Below are positions 1-9,158 of a stretch of DNA of 64,000 nucleotides, piece by piece. The stretch spans positions 6,442 to 70,441 of the forward strand of contig JBIRBM010000009.1 of assembly GCA_044326545.1 (NCBI GenBank), given 5' to 3'. Both the position numbers and the translations under genes were made by a program. Origin of the DNA: JANWJE01 sp044326545 (GTDB lineage: Bacteria; Chlamydiota; Chlamydiia; Chlamydiales; Parachlamydiaceae). The notes under the pieces were generated by a model. That model was not told the DNA's origin. It searched no databases and saw only the letters and a list, made by a program, of their open reading frames with translations. Position 1 is the stretch's first letter, and each line of letters begins with the position of its first letter.

Positions 1-924
1 ATGACCTCTCCAGATAACGACGCACAGACTCGTGCATTCTTTCACTCCCATCATTTTTTTGGACTAGAGCCCTCCTGCGTCTTTTTTTTTATTCAAGAAA
101 AATTACCGTTTCTTGACTCTGCAGGCCGCTTATTTTTAGAAACACATGCTAAAGTCGCAGAAGGGGCAGATGGAAATGGACATAGCCTCCTCCATTTTTC
201 TCAATCAGGCATCTTAAATGAATGGATCAAGCAAGGAATCCACTATCTTCACATGATATTAGTGGATAATCCCCTAGCAGATCCTTTTGATGCTGAACTA
301 TTGGGTTTTCACTCTGAGCAGCAAGCAGACATCACGTTGAAGTGCACGGAAAAAGTAGACCCTGATGAAAAAGTCGGGTTGCTAGTGAAACAAAAAAGGG
401 GCTGCAAAGTTGTTGAATATTCAGAAATGTCTGAGCTAGAAAAAAAAGCGCGCAGACCCGATGGGGGGCTTAAGCACTGCTGCGCAAATTTAAGCCTGTT
501 TTGTTTTTCTCTTGCCTTTATCGAACAAATGGTGAAAAGACAACAACATCTACCCTTACACAAAGCTTGGAAAGCCTCCTCTTATGTCGATCAAGATGGA
601 CATGTCCATCATTCAAGGGAGCCTAACGCATGGAAATTCGAAAGATTTGTTTTTGATTGGCTCCTTTTTGCTGAAAAAGTGAGTGCATTGATTTATCCAA
701 GAGACGAGTGTTTTGCTCCCCTTAAAAATAGCAAAGGAGCCGATTCTCCCTCCACAGTCCGGGCAGCTATTCAGAAAAGAGATCGCGCACTTATCGAAAA
801 AATCACCGGACTTCCCGCCCCCTCTTTTCCGTTTGAACTTTCTGCCGAATTTTATTATGCGTCTGGCGACATATTAAAAAAATGGAAAGGTCAAAAGATT
901 GTCTCGTCTTACATGACTCCTTAA
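1..924 (+). CDS. UDP-sugar pyrophosphorylase (UAP/UDPGP family), 5' end cut by window
   Basis: Makes a UDP-sugar (UDP-GlcNAc or UDP-glucose) and PPi from sugar 1-phosphate and UTP in the cytosol. The frame is open at base 1: the first ATG is probably an internal Met, because the family's N-terminal nucleotide-binding loop (LxGGxGTRLG type) is absent and the visible start (MTSPDN..T..FF) corresponds to a mid-protein motif. Visible family motifs are GADGNGHSLL (residues 55-64 here), VDNPLADPFD (88-97) and the following GF-x-K-x-EKVGLL region. Roughly 100-200 residues are missing upstream. In Chlamydia trachomatis a homologous gene lies beside gpsA (from memory), and gpsA is 2.6 kb away here. 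Substrate (GlcNAc or glucose) cannot be decided from this piece. Confidence 0.85.
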   Translation: MTSPDNDAQTRAFFHSHHFFGLEPSCVFFFIQEKLPFLDSAGRLFLETHAKVAEGADGNGHSLLHFSQSGILNEWIKQGIHYLHMILVDNPLADPFDAELLGFHSEQQADITLKCTEKVDPDEKVGLLVKQKRGCKVVEYSEMSELEKKARRPDGGLKHCCANLSLFCFSLAFIEQMVKRQQHLPLHKAWKASSYVDQDGHVHHSREPNAWKFERFVFDWLLFAEKVSALIYPRDECFAPLKNSKGADSPSTVRAAIQKRDRALIEKITGLPAPSFPFELSAEFYYASGDILKKWKGQKIVSSYMTP

Positions 925-1065
925 TGACCTATTGAGACAATTGCTCCCCCTCATTTTCTATTTTTTTATTTTCCCTCTTCTATTAATTTTTCATATCGGT
1001 CATGATAAGCCCGGTTTTGCACATTTTCCACGATTTGAAGAATCAAAAAAAGCAGGGCGATATGC

Positions 1066-1231
1066 TAGGGCGTGTCATCAATTGCTAATCGCCTCTATTC
1101 AAGATGATTTCTCAAACGGGTGGTCACATAGCTTCATATGCAAAAATAGAAATAAAGCCTATGAAGCGATGTGACCACCCGCTTGGAAAGAACTTGAATA
1201 AAGGTTTATTATCAATTGATGACACGCCCTA
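1066..1231. repeat. 166-bp fold-back (MITE-like) element
   Basis: The whole stretch is an imperfect inverted repeat. The outer 19 bases TAGGGCGTGTCATCAATTG (1066-1084) return as an exact reverse complement at 1213-1231, and inner arms CGGGTGGTCACATAGCTTCAT (from 1117) and ATGAAGCGATGTGACCACCCG (ending 1181) pair with one mismatch. It carries no credible gene; a TTG-started frame that runs into it (932-1174) is rejected. A collapsed relative lies at 50779-50810. The rest of the 925-1320 spacer shows nothing else beyond the lipoprotein gene's ribosome site. Confidence 0.8.
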
Positions 1232-1320
1232 AAATTGGCTATAAACGATCGATTCGAAAAATGTGGCCAATCGAAATAAGGACAACGTAAGAAAAGAGCG
1301 AGAAAGGGAGCTATTCCACT

Positions 1321-1992
1321 ATGCGAAAATTAGCAATTCTATGGATGTTTTTAGCGATCATATTGACAGGATGCAAATCTAAAATAGTGGGGACAAGCAC
1401 TAATGGAGGAAATCCTTGGGTCAAAAAAATTGATTCAGAAGAACTTTCCCGCATTATGATTAATTTTTCGGTTAAAATGAAAATTGATAAACACCTTGAA
1501 CTCGAAGATTCATGGGCTGCTTATCATGATTCAATTTTAAAACTCGCCGTCCGCTATTCCTCTCAGCGAACACTGACTGTCTATGATGCACGGCTCCTTC
1601 TTGTCGAAGTTGTCGAGGAGCTGCTTTATCGTTTAAATAATCATACGATTATTAGTTTTGAACTCGACCATTTCCCCTTTACAGCGAATGACCTTGACAT
1701 CAAAATCAATTTTGAAAGCTTTTATGGCCGCTACGTTGATGATCAATATGTCGGGATGGTATGGCTGCAGGGAGGGTGTTCCCATTTCTATGCCTTTAAC
1801 CGGAAAGATCCCACCCTTATCGGAATCGATTGGGACGATCATCGTTTTGAACCTTATTCAAAAAGCCGCGAGCTGGCGCTCATTAAGCGAATGGCTGACC
1901 TGCCCTATATTCAACATATTGAGAACCCTAACCCTGTAAGGAAATCACACTCTGGTTCATTGAATGAACGATATATTTCCCCTAATAAATAG
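1321..1992 (+). CDS. Hypothetical lipoprotein
   Basis: Unrecognised 223-residue protein with a lipoprotein signal: basic MRK, a hydrophobic stretch, then lipobox LTGC with the acylated Cys at residue 18, followed by KSKIVGTST. It is therefore expected to be lipid-anchored after export by Sec and processing by Lgt/LspA. The mature part is soluble, mixed alpha/beta by eye, with no motif I can name. AGGGAG lies 8-13 bases before the ATG. It sits alone on the plus strand, convergent with nnr 17 bases downstream, and is inserted between the pyrophosphorylase gene and the gpsA operon. The export call is firm; function is unknown. Confidence 0.75.
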   Translation: MRKLAILWMFLAIILTGCKSKIVGTSTNGGNPWVKKIDSEELSRIMINFSVKMKIDKHLELEDSWAAYHDSILKLAVRYSSQRTLTVYDARLLLVEVVEELLYRLNNHTIISFELDHFPFTANDLDIKINFESFYGRYVDDQYVGMVWLQGGCSHFYAFNRKDPTLIGIDWDDHRFEPYSKSRELALIKRMADLPYIQHIENPNPVRKSHSGSLNERYISPNK

Positions 1993-2008
1993 AGAGAACA
2001 GGGGGTTC

Positions 2009-3541
2009 TTAAATTAAAGCAGCATCATGGGGCTTTTTAAAAGCCCCATGTTGAATGACTTGATAGGCACGACCAACATGAGCAATCAGATCGCTTGCCA
2101 TCATGCCATAAGAAGTTCCTCTTTCAAGAACGGCACATTCTCCCGCTATCCCATGAAGGTAAACACCAAGCAATGCTGCATGGTGGCACTCAAGGCCTTG
2201 TGAAAGCAAGGAAGCCAAAAGACCTGTTAAAACATCACCGCTTCCTGCCGTTGCCATTGCAGGATCTCCCCTTGAGTTAACAAACACGGGACTGCCCGGA
2301 TGAAAAATAAAGGTTGGAGCTCCTTTTAAAATCAATGTCACCCTCAGCTCCTCAGCATATTCTTGACATCTCATCAATAACTCTTGATTGAGGATCAAGC
2401 GATCATTGGAATGTAATAACGTGCGCATTTCTCCGGTATGAGGAGTAAAAATTGATTGCGAGGGAAGCTTAAAAGGATCATCGGCATAAAGAACCAAAGC
2501 ATCGGCATCAATCACACAGGGATGATTCAAAGAAGGGACAATCTGTTGCAATAACGTGTTCACCTCTTGCGTCCGCCCCAATCCCGGTCCAATAAACACA
2601 CTGCCGCCCTTCTGCATCAAGGAGATCATCTCCCCTACTGCTTGATAAGAATAAGGGATTTTAATCAGCTCAGAGGGACTTGCTGCAAGAGATTGCTCCA
2701 TTCCCTCCGGATACAAGAGGCGAACCATCCCACTGCCCCCTCGAAAAGCTGCAAGAGAGGATAATAAAGCAGCTCCTGGCATGTTAGGAGAACCTGCTAA
2801 GCCGATCACATCACCTGACTGATATTTATGGCGATTCCTTTTCATCGCAGGAAGAAGAGCGGCAGCATGCTCTTGGGTTAGCAACATAAAATCGCCCCTG
2901 ATGGGATCAATCAATGAGGGGGGAAGGCCAATATCAAGATGGCGCAATTCTCCAACCACATTCCATCCTTCTTGCAGGAAAAAGCCTGTTTTGGGGTATC
3001 CTAAAAAAAGTGTTTGGGTCGCTCGAATCACACTCATTCCCGCTTCACCAGTCGAACCATTAAGACCAGAAGGAATGTCTATTGCCAAAATCGCAAGACC
3101 GCTTTGATTTGCAGCGTCAATTAAAGCATCATAAGGAGAAGCGACCTCTCCTTTAAAACCAGTCCCAAAGAGTCCATCTAAAATAATCCCTTGCAAACCG
3201 GAAAAATTGATCTGCCGGTTGACTCTTCCTCCTTCTAAAAAAAAACGTTTTGCACTTTCTTGACAAAGAGGCGAACAATTCTCTAGACAATCTAATTGAA
3301 TGGAGGTGACTTCAAAGCCTTTCTTGAGCAAATAAGTGCCAGCGACAAAAGCATCCCCCCCATTATTTCCTTTCCCGCATAGAAGGGAAACGCGAAACGC
3401 AAGTTGATGTTTTTTGATAAATTCTTCTACTGCCAAGGCGATCGAGCGCCCTGCATTTTCCATCAATTCTCTATGCGTAAACCCCCTCTCATAAGCACTA
3501 GCTTCTGCCTCAGCCATTGCGCGGGCCGATAAGACCTTCAT
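2009..3541 (-). CDS. nnr: Bifunctional NAD(P)H-hydrate epimerase / ADP-dependent dehydratase
   Basis: Repairs damaged NAD(P)H: the N-terminal NnrE (YjeF_N) half epimerises R-NAD(P)HX and the C-terminal NnrD half dehydrates S-NAD(P)HX. The epimerase half shows LLCGKGNNGGDAFVAG (residues about 53-68) and the dehydratase half shows the ribokinase-like AGSGDVLTGLLASLL signature near residue 430. The 510-residue length is normal for the fused enzyme. The start ATG overlaps the gpsA stop (ATGA, 3538-3541), so the pair is probably translationally coupled as the last two genes of the greA-rdgB-NYN-gpsA-nnr run. A 25-base palindrome (2026-2050) lies in its last codons. Confidence 0.95.
   Translation of the reverse strand: MKVLSARAMAEAEASAYERGFTHRELMENAGRSIALAVEEFIKKHQLAFRVSLLCGKGNNGGDAFVAGTYLLKKGFEVTSIQLDCLENCSPLCQESAKRFFLEGGRVNRQINFSGLQGIILDGLFGTGFKGEVASPYDALIDAANQSGLAILAIDIPSGLNGSTGEAGMSVIRATQTLFLGYPKTGFFLQEGWNVVGELRHLDIGLPPSLIDPIRGDFMLLTQEHAAALLPAMKRNRHKYQSGDVIGLAGSPNMPGAALLSSLAAFRGGSGMVRLLYPEGMEQSLAASPSELIKIPYSYQAVGEMISLMQKGGSVFIGPGLGRTQEVNTLLQQIVPSLNHPCVIDADALVLYADDPFKLPSQSIFTPHTGEMRTLLHSNDRLILNQELLMRCQEYAEELRVTLILKGAPTFIFHPGSPVFVNSRGDPAMATAGSGDVLTGLLASLLSQGLECHHAALLGVYLHGIAGECAVLERGTSYGMMASDLIAHVGRAYQVIQHGAFKKPHDAALI
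2026..2050. terminator. Palindrome in 3' end of nnr, possible terminator stem
   Basis: CATGGGGCTTTT and its complement AAAAGCCCCATG are separated by a single T, giving a strong GGGGC stem. It sits within the final codons of nnr and 34 bases past the convergent lipoprotein gene. The minus strand continues ATGCTGCTTTAATTTAAG, a weak T tract. It could stop transcription from either side, but it overlaps coding sequence and the U-run is poor. Confidence 0.4.
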
Positions 3542-4542
3542 AAATGCTCTTCCTTAATTGTACGCTGCATCAGGATCTTAACCGCATTAGCCGGAGTCAG
3601 GGATTCGTAGATAATCTGATAGACAACATCTGCGATTGGGAGCTCCACTCGGTATTGTTCTTTCAGTTGAAGCGCTGATACACATGTATAGGCACCTTCT
3701 ACAACCATTCCGATTCGTTCTTGGGCCTCTTTTGCAGATAAACCTTGAGCCAGCAAGGTGCCAAAGCGAAAATTTCGGCTCATCGACGAGCTGCAAGTCA
3801 AACACAGATCCCCCATCCCTGCAAGTCCATTGATTGTGTCAGGTTTACAGCCGCAAGCCACAGATAATTTCCGTATTTCATGCAGCCCTCTTGTCATCAA
3901 AGCAGCTTTTGAGCTCGATCCTAAGCCCAGCCCATCCGAAATACCGCACGCGATGGCGATAATATTTTTCAAGGCACCGCCAAAGGCAACTCCTAAAATA
4001 TCGGTGTTAGGGTAAATGCGAAATGTGGGGGTTGTAAACGTCTCACAGACAGTTTGGATAATATCGAGAGAAAATCCTGTGCCAACAACAGAAGTTGGAA
4101 GTCCTCGAATCACTTCTTGAGCAAAGCTTGGACCACTTAAAAAGCCGACAAAAGGGCGAAATTCCTCACCTAGCACTTCAATGGCAACCTCAGGCAAAAT
4201 ATTGCCGGTGTCCTGTTCAATTCCCTTTGAAGTGATAATCATCGGACAAAGAGGAACGCCCAAAGAACGAACTTGCTCAAGCACGGGACGCAATCCCGCC
4301 GATGTGACAGATTCCACAATGATGGCAGCATCTTCTAAGGCTTGCTTCATATCATTTGTAAATCTCATCTTTCCGATTGAGCGATGACCTGGAAGCAATG
4401 GATGTTCACGTGTTCGAGTCAGATGCTCGGCTAAATGAGGTTTAGTCGTCCAGCAGACGACCTCGTCATCTCCCTTTGCAGCTAGCAATGAAGCAAGGCA
4501 ATATCCCCAGGCACCTAAGCCCAAATAGCCTATCTTTGCCAT
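3538..4542 (-). CDS. gpsA: Glycerol-3-phosphate dehydrogenase [NAD(P)+]
   Basis: Reduces dihydroxyacetone phosphate to sn-glycerol 3-phosphate, the backbone precursor of phospholipids, in the cytosol. The N-terminal Rossmann loop is GYLGLGAWGYCLA (residues 4-16), the substrate-side signature is GFLSGPSFAQEV, and the catalytic helix is GALKNIIAIACGISDGLGLG, with the conserved Lys of the family. At 334 residues it is full length. It overlaps nnr by four bases downstream and lies 161 bases after the NYN gene. Nothing unusual is seen. Confidence 0.97.
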   Translation of the reverse strand: MAKIGYLGLGAWGYCLASLLAAKGDDEVVCWTTKPHLAEHLTRTREHPLLPGHRSIGKMRFTNDMKQALEDAAIIVESVTSAGLRPVLEQVRSLGVPLCPMIITSKGIEQDTGNILPEVAIEVLGEEFRPFVGFLSGPSFAQEVIRGLPTSVVGTGFSLDIIQTVCETFTTPTFRIYPNTDILGVAFGGALKNIIAIACGISDGLGLGSSSKAALMTRGLHEIRKLSVACGCKPDTINGLAGMGDLCLTCSSSMSRNFRFGTLLAQGLSAKEAQERIGMVVEGAYTCVSALQLKEQYRVELPIADVVYQIIYESLTPANAVKILMQRTIKEEHL

Positions 4543-4703
4543 ATTTCGTCCTATTTAATCAGTTCTAGATCATAGAATTCTTCCGTCATTCGCCTTGCTT
4601 GAAAAATTTAGCGATAAAAATGAGAAAAAGCTCAATGTGTGCCAAGCAAATGAAATGATCGAAGAGCCCTCGGTATTTGTTTCCATTTTTGAACTCCAAG
4701 CGA

Positions 4704-5441
4704 TTAAGTTTCCGACATCCTCCCCTCAAAAATTTTAAGCCATCGCTCGCTCTCTGTTGCAGCTTTTTCCTCCGGGGATTGAGACACTTTAAAAGGATCT
4801 TGCGCTTTTTTCGTTCTGCGAGGGGGACATTTCGTTTTAGGCAATGCAGCATCATCCTTTTGCTTCTTTAAAGCCTCCTCCTTGACTAAAATCTCTTGCC
4901 ATTTGATTTCAAAAACCTGGCTATAGTAATCGGAATAAGACTCAAGAGGTGATCCTTTAGAGGGAATGAGAGATGGCGAAAGGGTCTTGGGCTTAAGAGG
5001 AAAAGAGAGAGTCCTCGAAGAAGCTGTTCTCTTCTCTTTATTCATTTGCTTCAATTTATTCTTATACGCTCGATTGAGCCAAAAGGTAAACTCTTCCACT
5101 GTTTCAGTATGGGCAGTGCGATTGCGGGCCCGCCAAGCCAGATCCTTATCAGATGTGATCACAGTCACTTGTTGAGGATGCGGGTGATGTTTGATCTCCT
5201 CTAAAATGTATTCATCAGCAGTTTCCCCTTCAGCCGTATAAAAAATTTCAAGCTGATCATAATGGAATCGCTCCCGCCCTCCGATTTGAAACGTTCCATC
5301 AAAAACAATTGAAACGTTAAGTTTAACCCAAGAAATTTTCAAATTAAGATCATGAATAATCGCCTCGCGACGCCCTTGGAGATCTCGATTGTCATGTAAA
5401 GTGCGGAAAAGTAAATTATACCCATCAATTAAATAATGCAT
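4704..5441 (-). CDS. NYN (PIN-like) domain protein, YacP-type
   Basis: Predicted metal-dependent RNase-like protein of the NYN/YacP family. The start MHYLIDGYNLLFR carries the first catalytic Asp of the PIN-like fold; SIVFDGTF (about 45-52), TADEYILEEI (about 74-83) and VTVITSDKDLAWRA (about 93-106) supply the other acidic positions in the usual order. The domain fills about residues 1-130; the remaining 115 residues are Lys/Glu/Ser-rich and probably disordered, ending LKIFEGRMSET. Bacillus YacP (Rae1) is a ribosome-associated RNase; whether this homologue acts the same way is unknown. It lies in the greA-nnr operon. Confidence 0.85.
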   Translation of the reverse strand: MHYLIDGYNLLFRTLHDNRDLQGRREAIIHDLNLKISWVKLNVSIVFDGTFQIGGRERFHYDQLEIFYTAEGETADEYILEEIKHHPHPQQVTVITSDKDLAWRARNRTAHTETVEEFTFWLNRAYKNKLKQMNKEKRTASSRTLSFPLKPKTLSPSLIPSKGSPLESYSDYYSQVFEIKWQEILVKEEALKKQKDDAALPKTKCPPRRTKKAQDPFKVSQSPEEKAATESERWLKIFEGRMSET

Positions 5442-5518
5442 GAATCAGTCGAAAAGCTCTTAGGTTTTGGTTGGATGGCTTCACAACCTCATTAAAAAAA
5501 TTGCATTCTACAAACAGG

Positions 5519-6112
5519 CTATTTTAATCCTTCAAGAAAGCTGCGCAGACGCTCAAATGCTTTACGGCGATGAGAAACCCGATTTTTCACTGTATCTTCT
5601 AATTCGGCGAACGTTTTTTCGTAGTCATTTTTAACAAATAAAGAATCATAGCCAAATCCATAACGCCCTCGCGCCTCTTTGAGAATGAAACCTTCACAGA
5701 TACCCTCTGCACATTTTTTTAAACCAGAAGGATTGGCAATCGCCAGACAACATTCAAAATAAGCGCTCCTGCGATGACCTTCGAGGTTTTTCATTTCACT
5801 CAGAAGCTTTTGCCGATTTTCCACATCAGTTGGATTTGAACCGGCAAATCGCCTTGATTTAACACCGGGCTTTCCTTCTATAGCAGGAACCACCAGTCCC
5901 GAGTCATCCGCAATGACCCACGCATTGAGCTCTTTTGCCGCATGCTCCGCTTTGAGTATCGCATTTTCTTGAAACGTCTGACCTGTCTCTTCGGGTGGAA
6001 GATAGTCATGAAAGGGATGAAGGGAGATTAATTCTAGATGAGTCAGGGATTTAAACATATCCCTGAACTCAAGCATTTTATGTGAATTATGCGTGGCTAG
6101 AACAATGTCCAT
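5519..6112 (-). CDS. rdgB: dITP/XTP pyrophosphatase (HAM1 family)
   Basis: Hydrolyses non-canonical purine triphosphates (dITP, ITP, XTP) to the monophosphate, keeping them out of nucleic acids. Family motifs run in order: VLATHNSHKMLEF at the N terminus, VIADDSGLVVPAIEGKPG (about 66-83), FGYDSLFVKNDYEKTFAEL and the C-terminal VSHRRKAFERL. At 197 residues it is the normal size. It starts six bases after the greA stop, so co-transcription with greA is very likely. Confidence 0.96.
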   Translation of the reverse strand: MDIVLATHNSHKMLEFRDMFKSLTHLELISLHPFHDYLPPEETGQTFQENAILKAEHAAKELNAWVIADDSGLVVPAIEGKPGVKSRRFAGSNPTDVENRQKLLSEMKNLEGHRRSAYFECCLAIANPSGLKKCAEGICEGFILKEARGRYGFGYDSLFVKNDYEKTFAELEDTVKNRVSHRRKAFERLRSFLEGLK

Positions 6113-6118
6113 CTCATC

Positions 6119-8299
6119 TCACAATTTAAAGTAGTTTCCTACACTCACAATTTGATATTTCTCTTCTCGGAAATCAACGCTCTCTCCCACTTTTTTACCA
6201 AGAAACGATTGGGCCAATTTAGAGTTGAAAGATAAAATATTTCTTTCGGGATCTGCATCCCAAGGCCCTAAAATGGTGTAAGAGATTTTATTACCACGAC
6301 TATCAACCACATTCACAATTGTTCCGATCCCCACTTCATGCGAATGAATATCATCAGGAGTGATAATGCGCGCTCGATTCAACTGAGAAGAGAGAGTCTT
6401 TAACTCGGACTGTAACCTAGCGCGCCTTTCTTGCGCAAACTTAAATTCAGAATTTTCGCGCAAATCTCCTAAGGCTCGTGCCGCTTCAATTTCACGCGCA
6501 TTTTCTATCACCTCAATCGTTCCAATTTGACGGATTCGCTCCTGAATTTTGAAATACCCCTCTTCCGTTGTCCAAATGTCTTCTTCCTCTTCATCTTTGA
6601 CTTCTTTTTTCTCTTTTGATGAGGCTAAAGAAGGGTGAACCACTTCTGTGAGAGAATGTAAAATTTTCAAGTCGTGAACAGTCAATGTTTGACATTTAGA
6701 AGCCAACAGCAACAATTCTTTGGCTAATTCAAGATCAGTCTCTTGTAAAAGCTGACGGAAGAGCGCGTACCGTTTGCTTGACAACATGCCATAGATTTTC
6801 TTTAAAAGATCGCGCTGTTCAGGATCTAACTCCAAGGCACTAAATAAGATAAAGAACGATTCAAAAAACCGATTTCTCCCTTCCTTATTCTCAAATGGAA
6901 TTCCCTCTTCCTCTCCGCTCACAAGTTTTTGAAAATACCAAACAAATGCATCAGGATAGCGCTTCGGATCAGTCATTAATTCTTCAAGTTTTTTTTCTAA
7001 AAGGGTTCGCTCTTTTTCACTGCGATTTAATTCCCGCAAGAGATAATCGCGTAATTGAACCTGAGGAATGATGAATAAAAAGCTGAGAAAAAGAGAAGAC
7101 CAATCGGGGCGATTCTCTTTGATTGCCACCAATGCACGTTTTTTAAACGCGACAATGTCAATTGATTGAATAATTTTATCCAGATGTTTTTCTGTTTGAA
7201 TCATCTCTGCAATGCGATGAGTTGCAGGTTCAAATCCAAAAAATTGTTCTAAAAGCAGATACGTTTCTAACTGCTGCTCTTGAGTGATCTCCTCATTTTC
7301 AAGCTGTTCGAGCAGCTTGTTTTGAAGGGATTGCTTTGTCTGTGGATTTTTGAGTGCGCTTGGAGTATCTCGAACAAAGGTGTAGGTCGTTTGAATGATG
7401 TCGGCAACATCGGTTTTATTTTGCATCGCCTCTTTGAGACGTTCTTCAGGGGTTAATTCAGCTTTTCGCAAATAGAAAGGTTGTTTAACTGTATCTGGTG
7501 CATCAATAATGGGATTTTTTTTAATCTTAGCCCGAGCCCCCTGCCACCATTTTGTCCAATCCTCCTCTGGGATAACCAATTCACACAATTCATCCTTGAT
7601 TTCAGCCGCTGTTTTAGGGCCAAGATCGTGTAACAGAAGTTTAATCAATGCAACAGGGTCTTCACGCCCCTCTTTTTCCAATTGATCGGGATTGGCAAAT
7701 CGACGAGCAAGAAAATGGCTTTGGGACAGGGGGATCAACATTTTAAATGCATTGATGAAAGAGACATCCTTGCGGCCCGACACATTTTCAAACTCAACAA
7801 CAAGATGCTCGCGAACAAACGAGACCTCAACAATTTCCCCTGTTCCCCATCCCCCCGTATGAAAGACGATGTTCGATTTGGCCATATGGACGAGCAGATC
7901 ATACTTGGAAATCGCCCCTTGAAAGTTTTCTTTATTGCGAATTCCAACGACACGGAGGCGTTCATTGAATTTCGGATCATATTCATAGACTGATTTGAGC
8001 GCTTCTAACGTTAGCTCTGCCAATAAGGGGCTATTCGTCGTTTGCAAATCGATTAACAATCGCAAAATTTCATATGACTCTTTCTTGTCTTCAATCATTC
8101 TCCAAAGAGGAAGCGCAGTCTCAATAATTTGACCAAAATGACGAGCCATTTCAGAGCTTTTCACTGCTTTTAATAGCTGACTCAATTCTTCTACATCAAC
8201 GTTATCGCTGTTAGAATATTCTTCCCACAACACAAGAAATTTATGAAAATCACGGTTATTGATCTGTGTTAAAAACTCCTTTAAATAACCCATCCCCAT
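6119..8299 (-). CDS. greA: Transcription elongation factor GreA with long N-terminal extension
   Basis: The C-terminal ~155 residues are a complete GreA: a coiled coil containing ALGDLRENSEFKFAQERRARL, whose acidic tip (D and E of DLRENSE) enters the RNA polymerase secondary channel to stimulate cleavage of backtracked RNA, then the FKBP-like domain ending SVGNYFKL. About 570 residues precede it, helical and without a motif I recognise apart from FHTGGWGTGEIVEVSF, which resembles a CarD/Tudor-like strand pair. Chlamydial GreA proteins are known to be about 715 residues with such an extension, so this is a lineage trait. Two nearby ATGs (8299 and 8293) compete; the second has AAGGG at better spacing. 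Confidence 0.92.
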   Translation of the reverse strand: MGMGYLKEFLTQINNRDFHKFLVLWEEYSNSDNVDVEELSQLLKAVKSSEMARHFGQIIETALPLWRMIEDKKESYEILRLLIDLQTTNSPLLAELTLEALKSVYEYDPKFNERLRVVGIRNKENFQGAISKYDLLVHMAKSNIVFHTGGWGTGEIVEVSFVREHLVVEFENVSGRKDVSFINAFKMLIPLSQSHFLARRFANPDQLEKEGREDPVALIKLLLHDLGPKTAAEIKDELCELVIPEEDWTKWWQGARAKIKKNPIIDAPDTVKQPFYLRKAELTPEERLKEAMQNKTDVADIIQTTYTFVRDTPSALKNPQTKQSLQNKLLEQLENEEITQEQQLETYLLLEQFFGFEPATHRIAEMIQTEKHLDKIIQSIDIVAFKKRALVAIKENRPDWSSLFLSFLFIIPQVQLRDYLLRELNRSEKERTLLEKKLEELMTDPKRYPDAFVWYFQKLVSGEEEGIPFENKEGRNRFFESFFILFSALELDPEQRDLLKKIYGMLSSKRYALFRQLLQETDLELAKELLLLASKCQTLTVHDLKILHSLTEVVHPSLASSKEKKEVKDEEEEDIWTTEEGYFKIQERIRQIGTIEVIENAREIEAARALGDLRENSEFKFAQERRARLQSELKTLSSQLNRARIITPDDIHSHEVGIGTIVNVVDSRGNKISYTILGPWDADPERNILSFNSKLAQSFLGKKVGESVDFREEKYQIVSVGNYFKL

Positions 8300-8356
8300 C
8301 CCTTTATTTTAATTGATTTTTTATACCGTCACACACTCAAGGTCGGTATAAGAAGG

Positions 8357-8634
8357 CTAAAAAACCTGTGCAATCTCGATGATCAGGATGCCTTGCCCCT
8401 ATTATGGCGCGATAAGAAGATGCCTAAAAAATATCGGCCGCTTAAGAGCTACGTCAAAACCCCGGGGGCGAGAAATTCAAAGCGGAGGGGTATTCTTCAA
8501 TACGCCTGCTTTTTCGATTTCTCAACCGCGCGAACTTCAGGTAGGCTGTAAGGGAGATACTTTTTAATGACCTTCTTTATCGCGCATTGATAGGGGCAAA
8601 GCATCCTGATCATCGAGATGACACAGGTTCTTAG
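8357..8634. repeat. 278-bp fold-back element with AGAACCTGT-type ends
   Basis: The left arm from 8357 and the reverse complement of the right arm (to 8634) share long near-identical blocks, for example ATCTCGATGATCAGGATGC, and also TTGCCCCTAT, GCGCGATAA and GAGAAAT towards the middle. The centre has its own small palindrome, GTATTCTTCAATAC. No credible protein is encoded; a short frame at 8379-8567 lies entirely inside the arms and is rejected. The ends match those of the fold-back at 41322-41484. Confidence 0.75.
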
Positions 8635-8901
8635 AAGGGGTGAAAAAAACCCCTTCCGGCAAAATTTATGACACCAGAATTTGCTTCTCTTTCAAATTTT
8701 CATCCAAAAAGTTGAAAAACCGAGTTTACGAATAAGCCAAGCATCAATTTCAAGTAATTGATGCTCTAGTTGATGAACAAAAAAACTTGCTCATTCATTC
8801 ACGGATCGTCACTTAAAGTCCATTTTTTAATGTTTCTATAAGCTCTTGTGCAACAATATATCGTGTTAGTTTATTAAATTCAATGTGAGTTTTAACTTAA
8901 A

Positions 8902-9079
8902 AACTCACCTTACTTAGGGGGAGCGCGATGTGGACTGAAGCGAAAGCTCTCCCGGTTGAAAGCTTGCAAAGGAGTCCATTTTTTTATCGATATTCAGCCC
9001 TCGGCAAGCCCTCCCTCCCCCCTCGCCTCCGAGAGCTTTCCCTTCAGCCCAAATAGCCCTCCCGGTGCGTAAGATGAGG
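8902..9079. repeat. Dispersed palindromic repeat, ACTCACCTTACG family, long copy
   Basis: The left arm starts ACTCACCTTAC and the right arm ends GTGCGTAAGATGAG; internal blocks GGGAGCGCGATGTGGACTGA and its counterpart GGGAGGGCTATTTGGGCTGA (reverse complement of the right arm), both followed by AAAGCTCTC, pair along about 60 bases. It is the largest of several copies in this window (41220, 46245, 47281, 53215, 53540, 57607). Apart from this repeat and the fold-back at 8357, the 8300-9221 spacer is AT-rich sequence. Confidence 0.65.
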
Positions 9080-9158
9080 ACATAAGGTGTGTGACGAATA
9101 TTTAAAATTAAAAAATAAAATTAAAACAAAAAAAACTTTTTTTTATTAAAAATAAAAC

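Noticed and set aside
932..1174. 80-codon frame after the pyrophosphorylase gene
   Set aside because: TTG start without ribosome site, and its second half is the left arm and loop of the 1066-1231 fold-back.
4586..4855. 89-codon minus-strand frame near the NYN gene
   Set aside because: Mostly overlaps the NYN gene in another frame; composition is that of a shadow.
8379..8567. 62-codon frame in the 8.3-9.2 kb spacer
   Set aside because: Lies inside the fold-back arms with no ribosome site and no protein-like composition.
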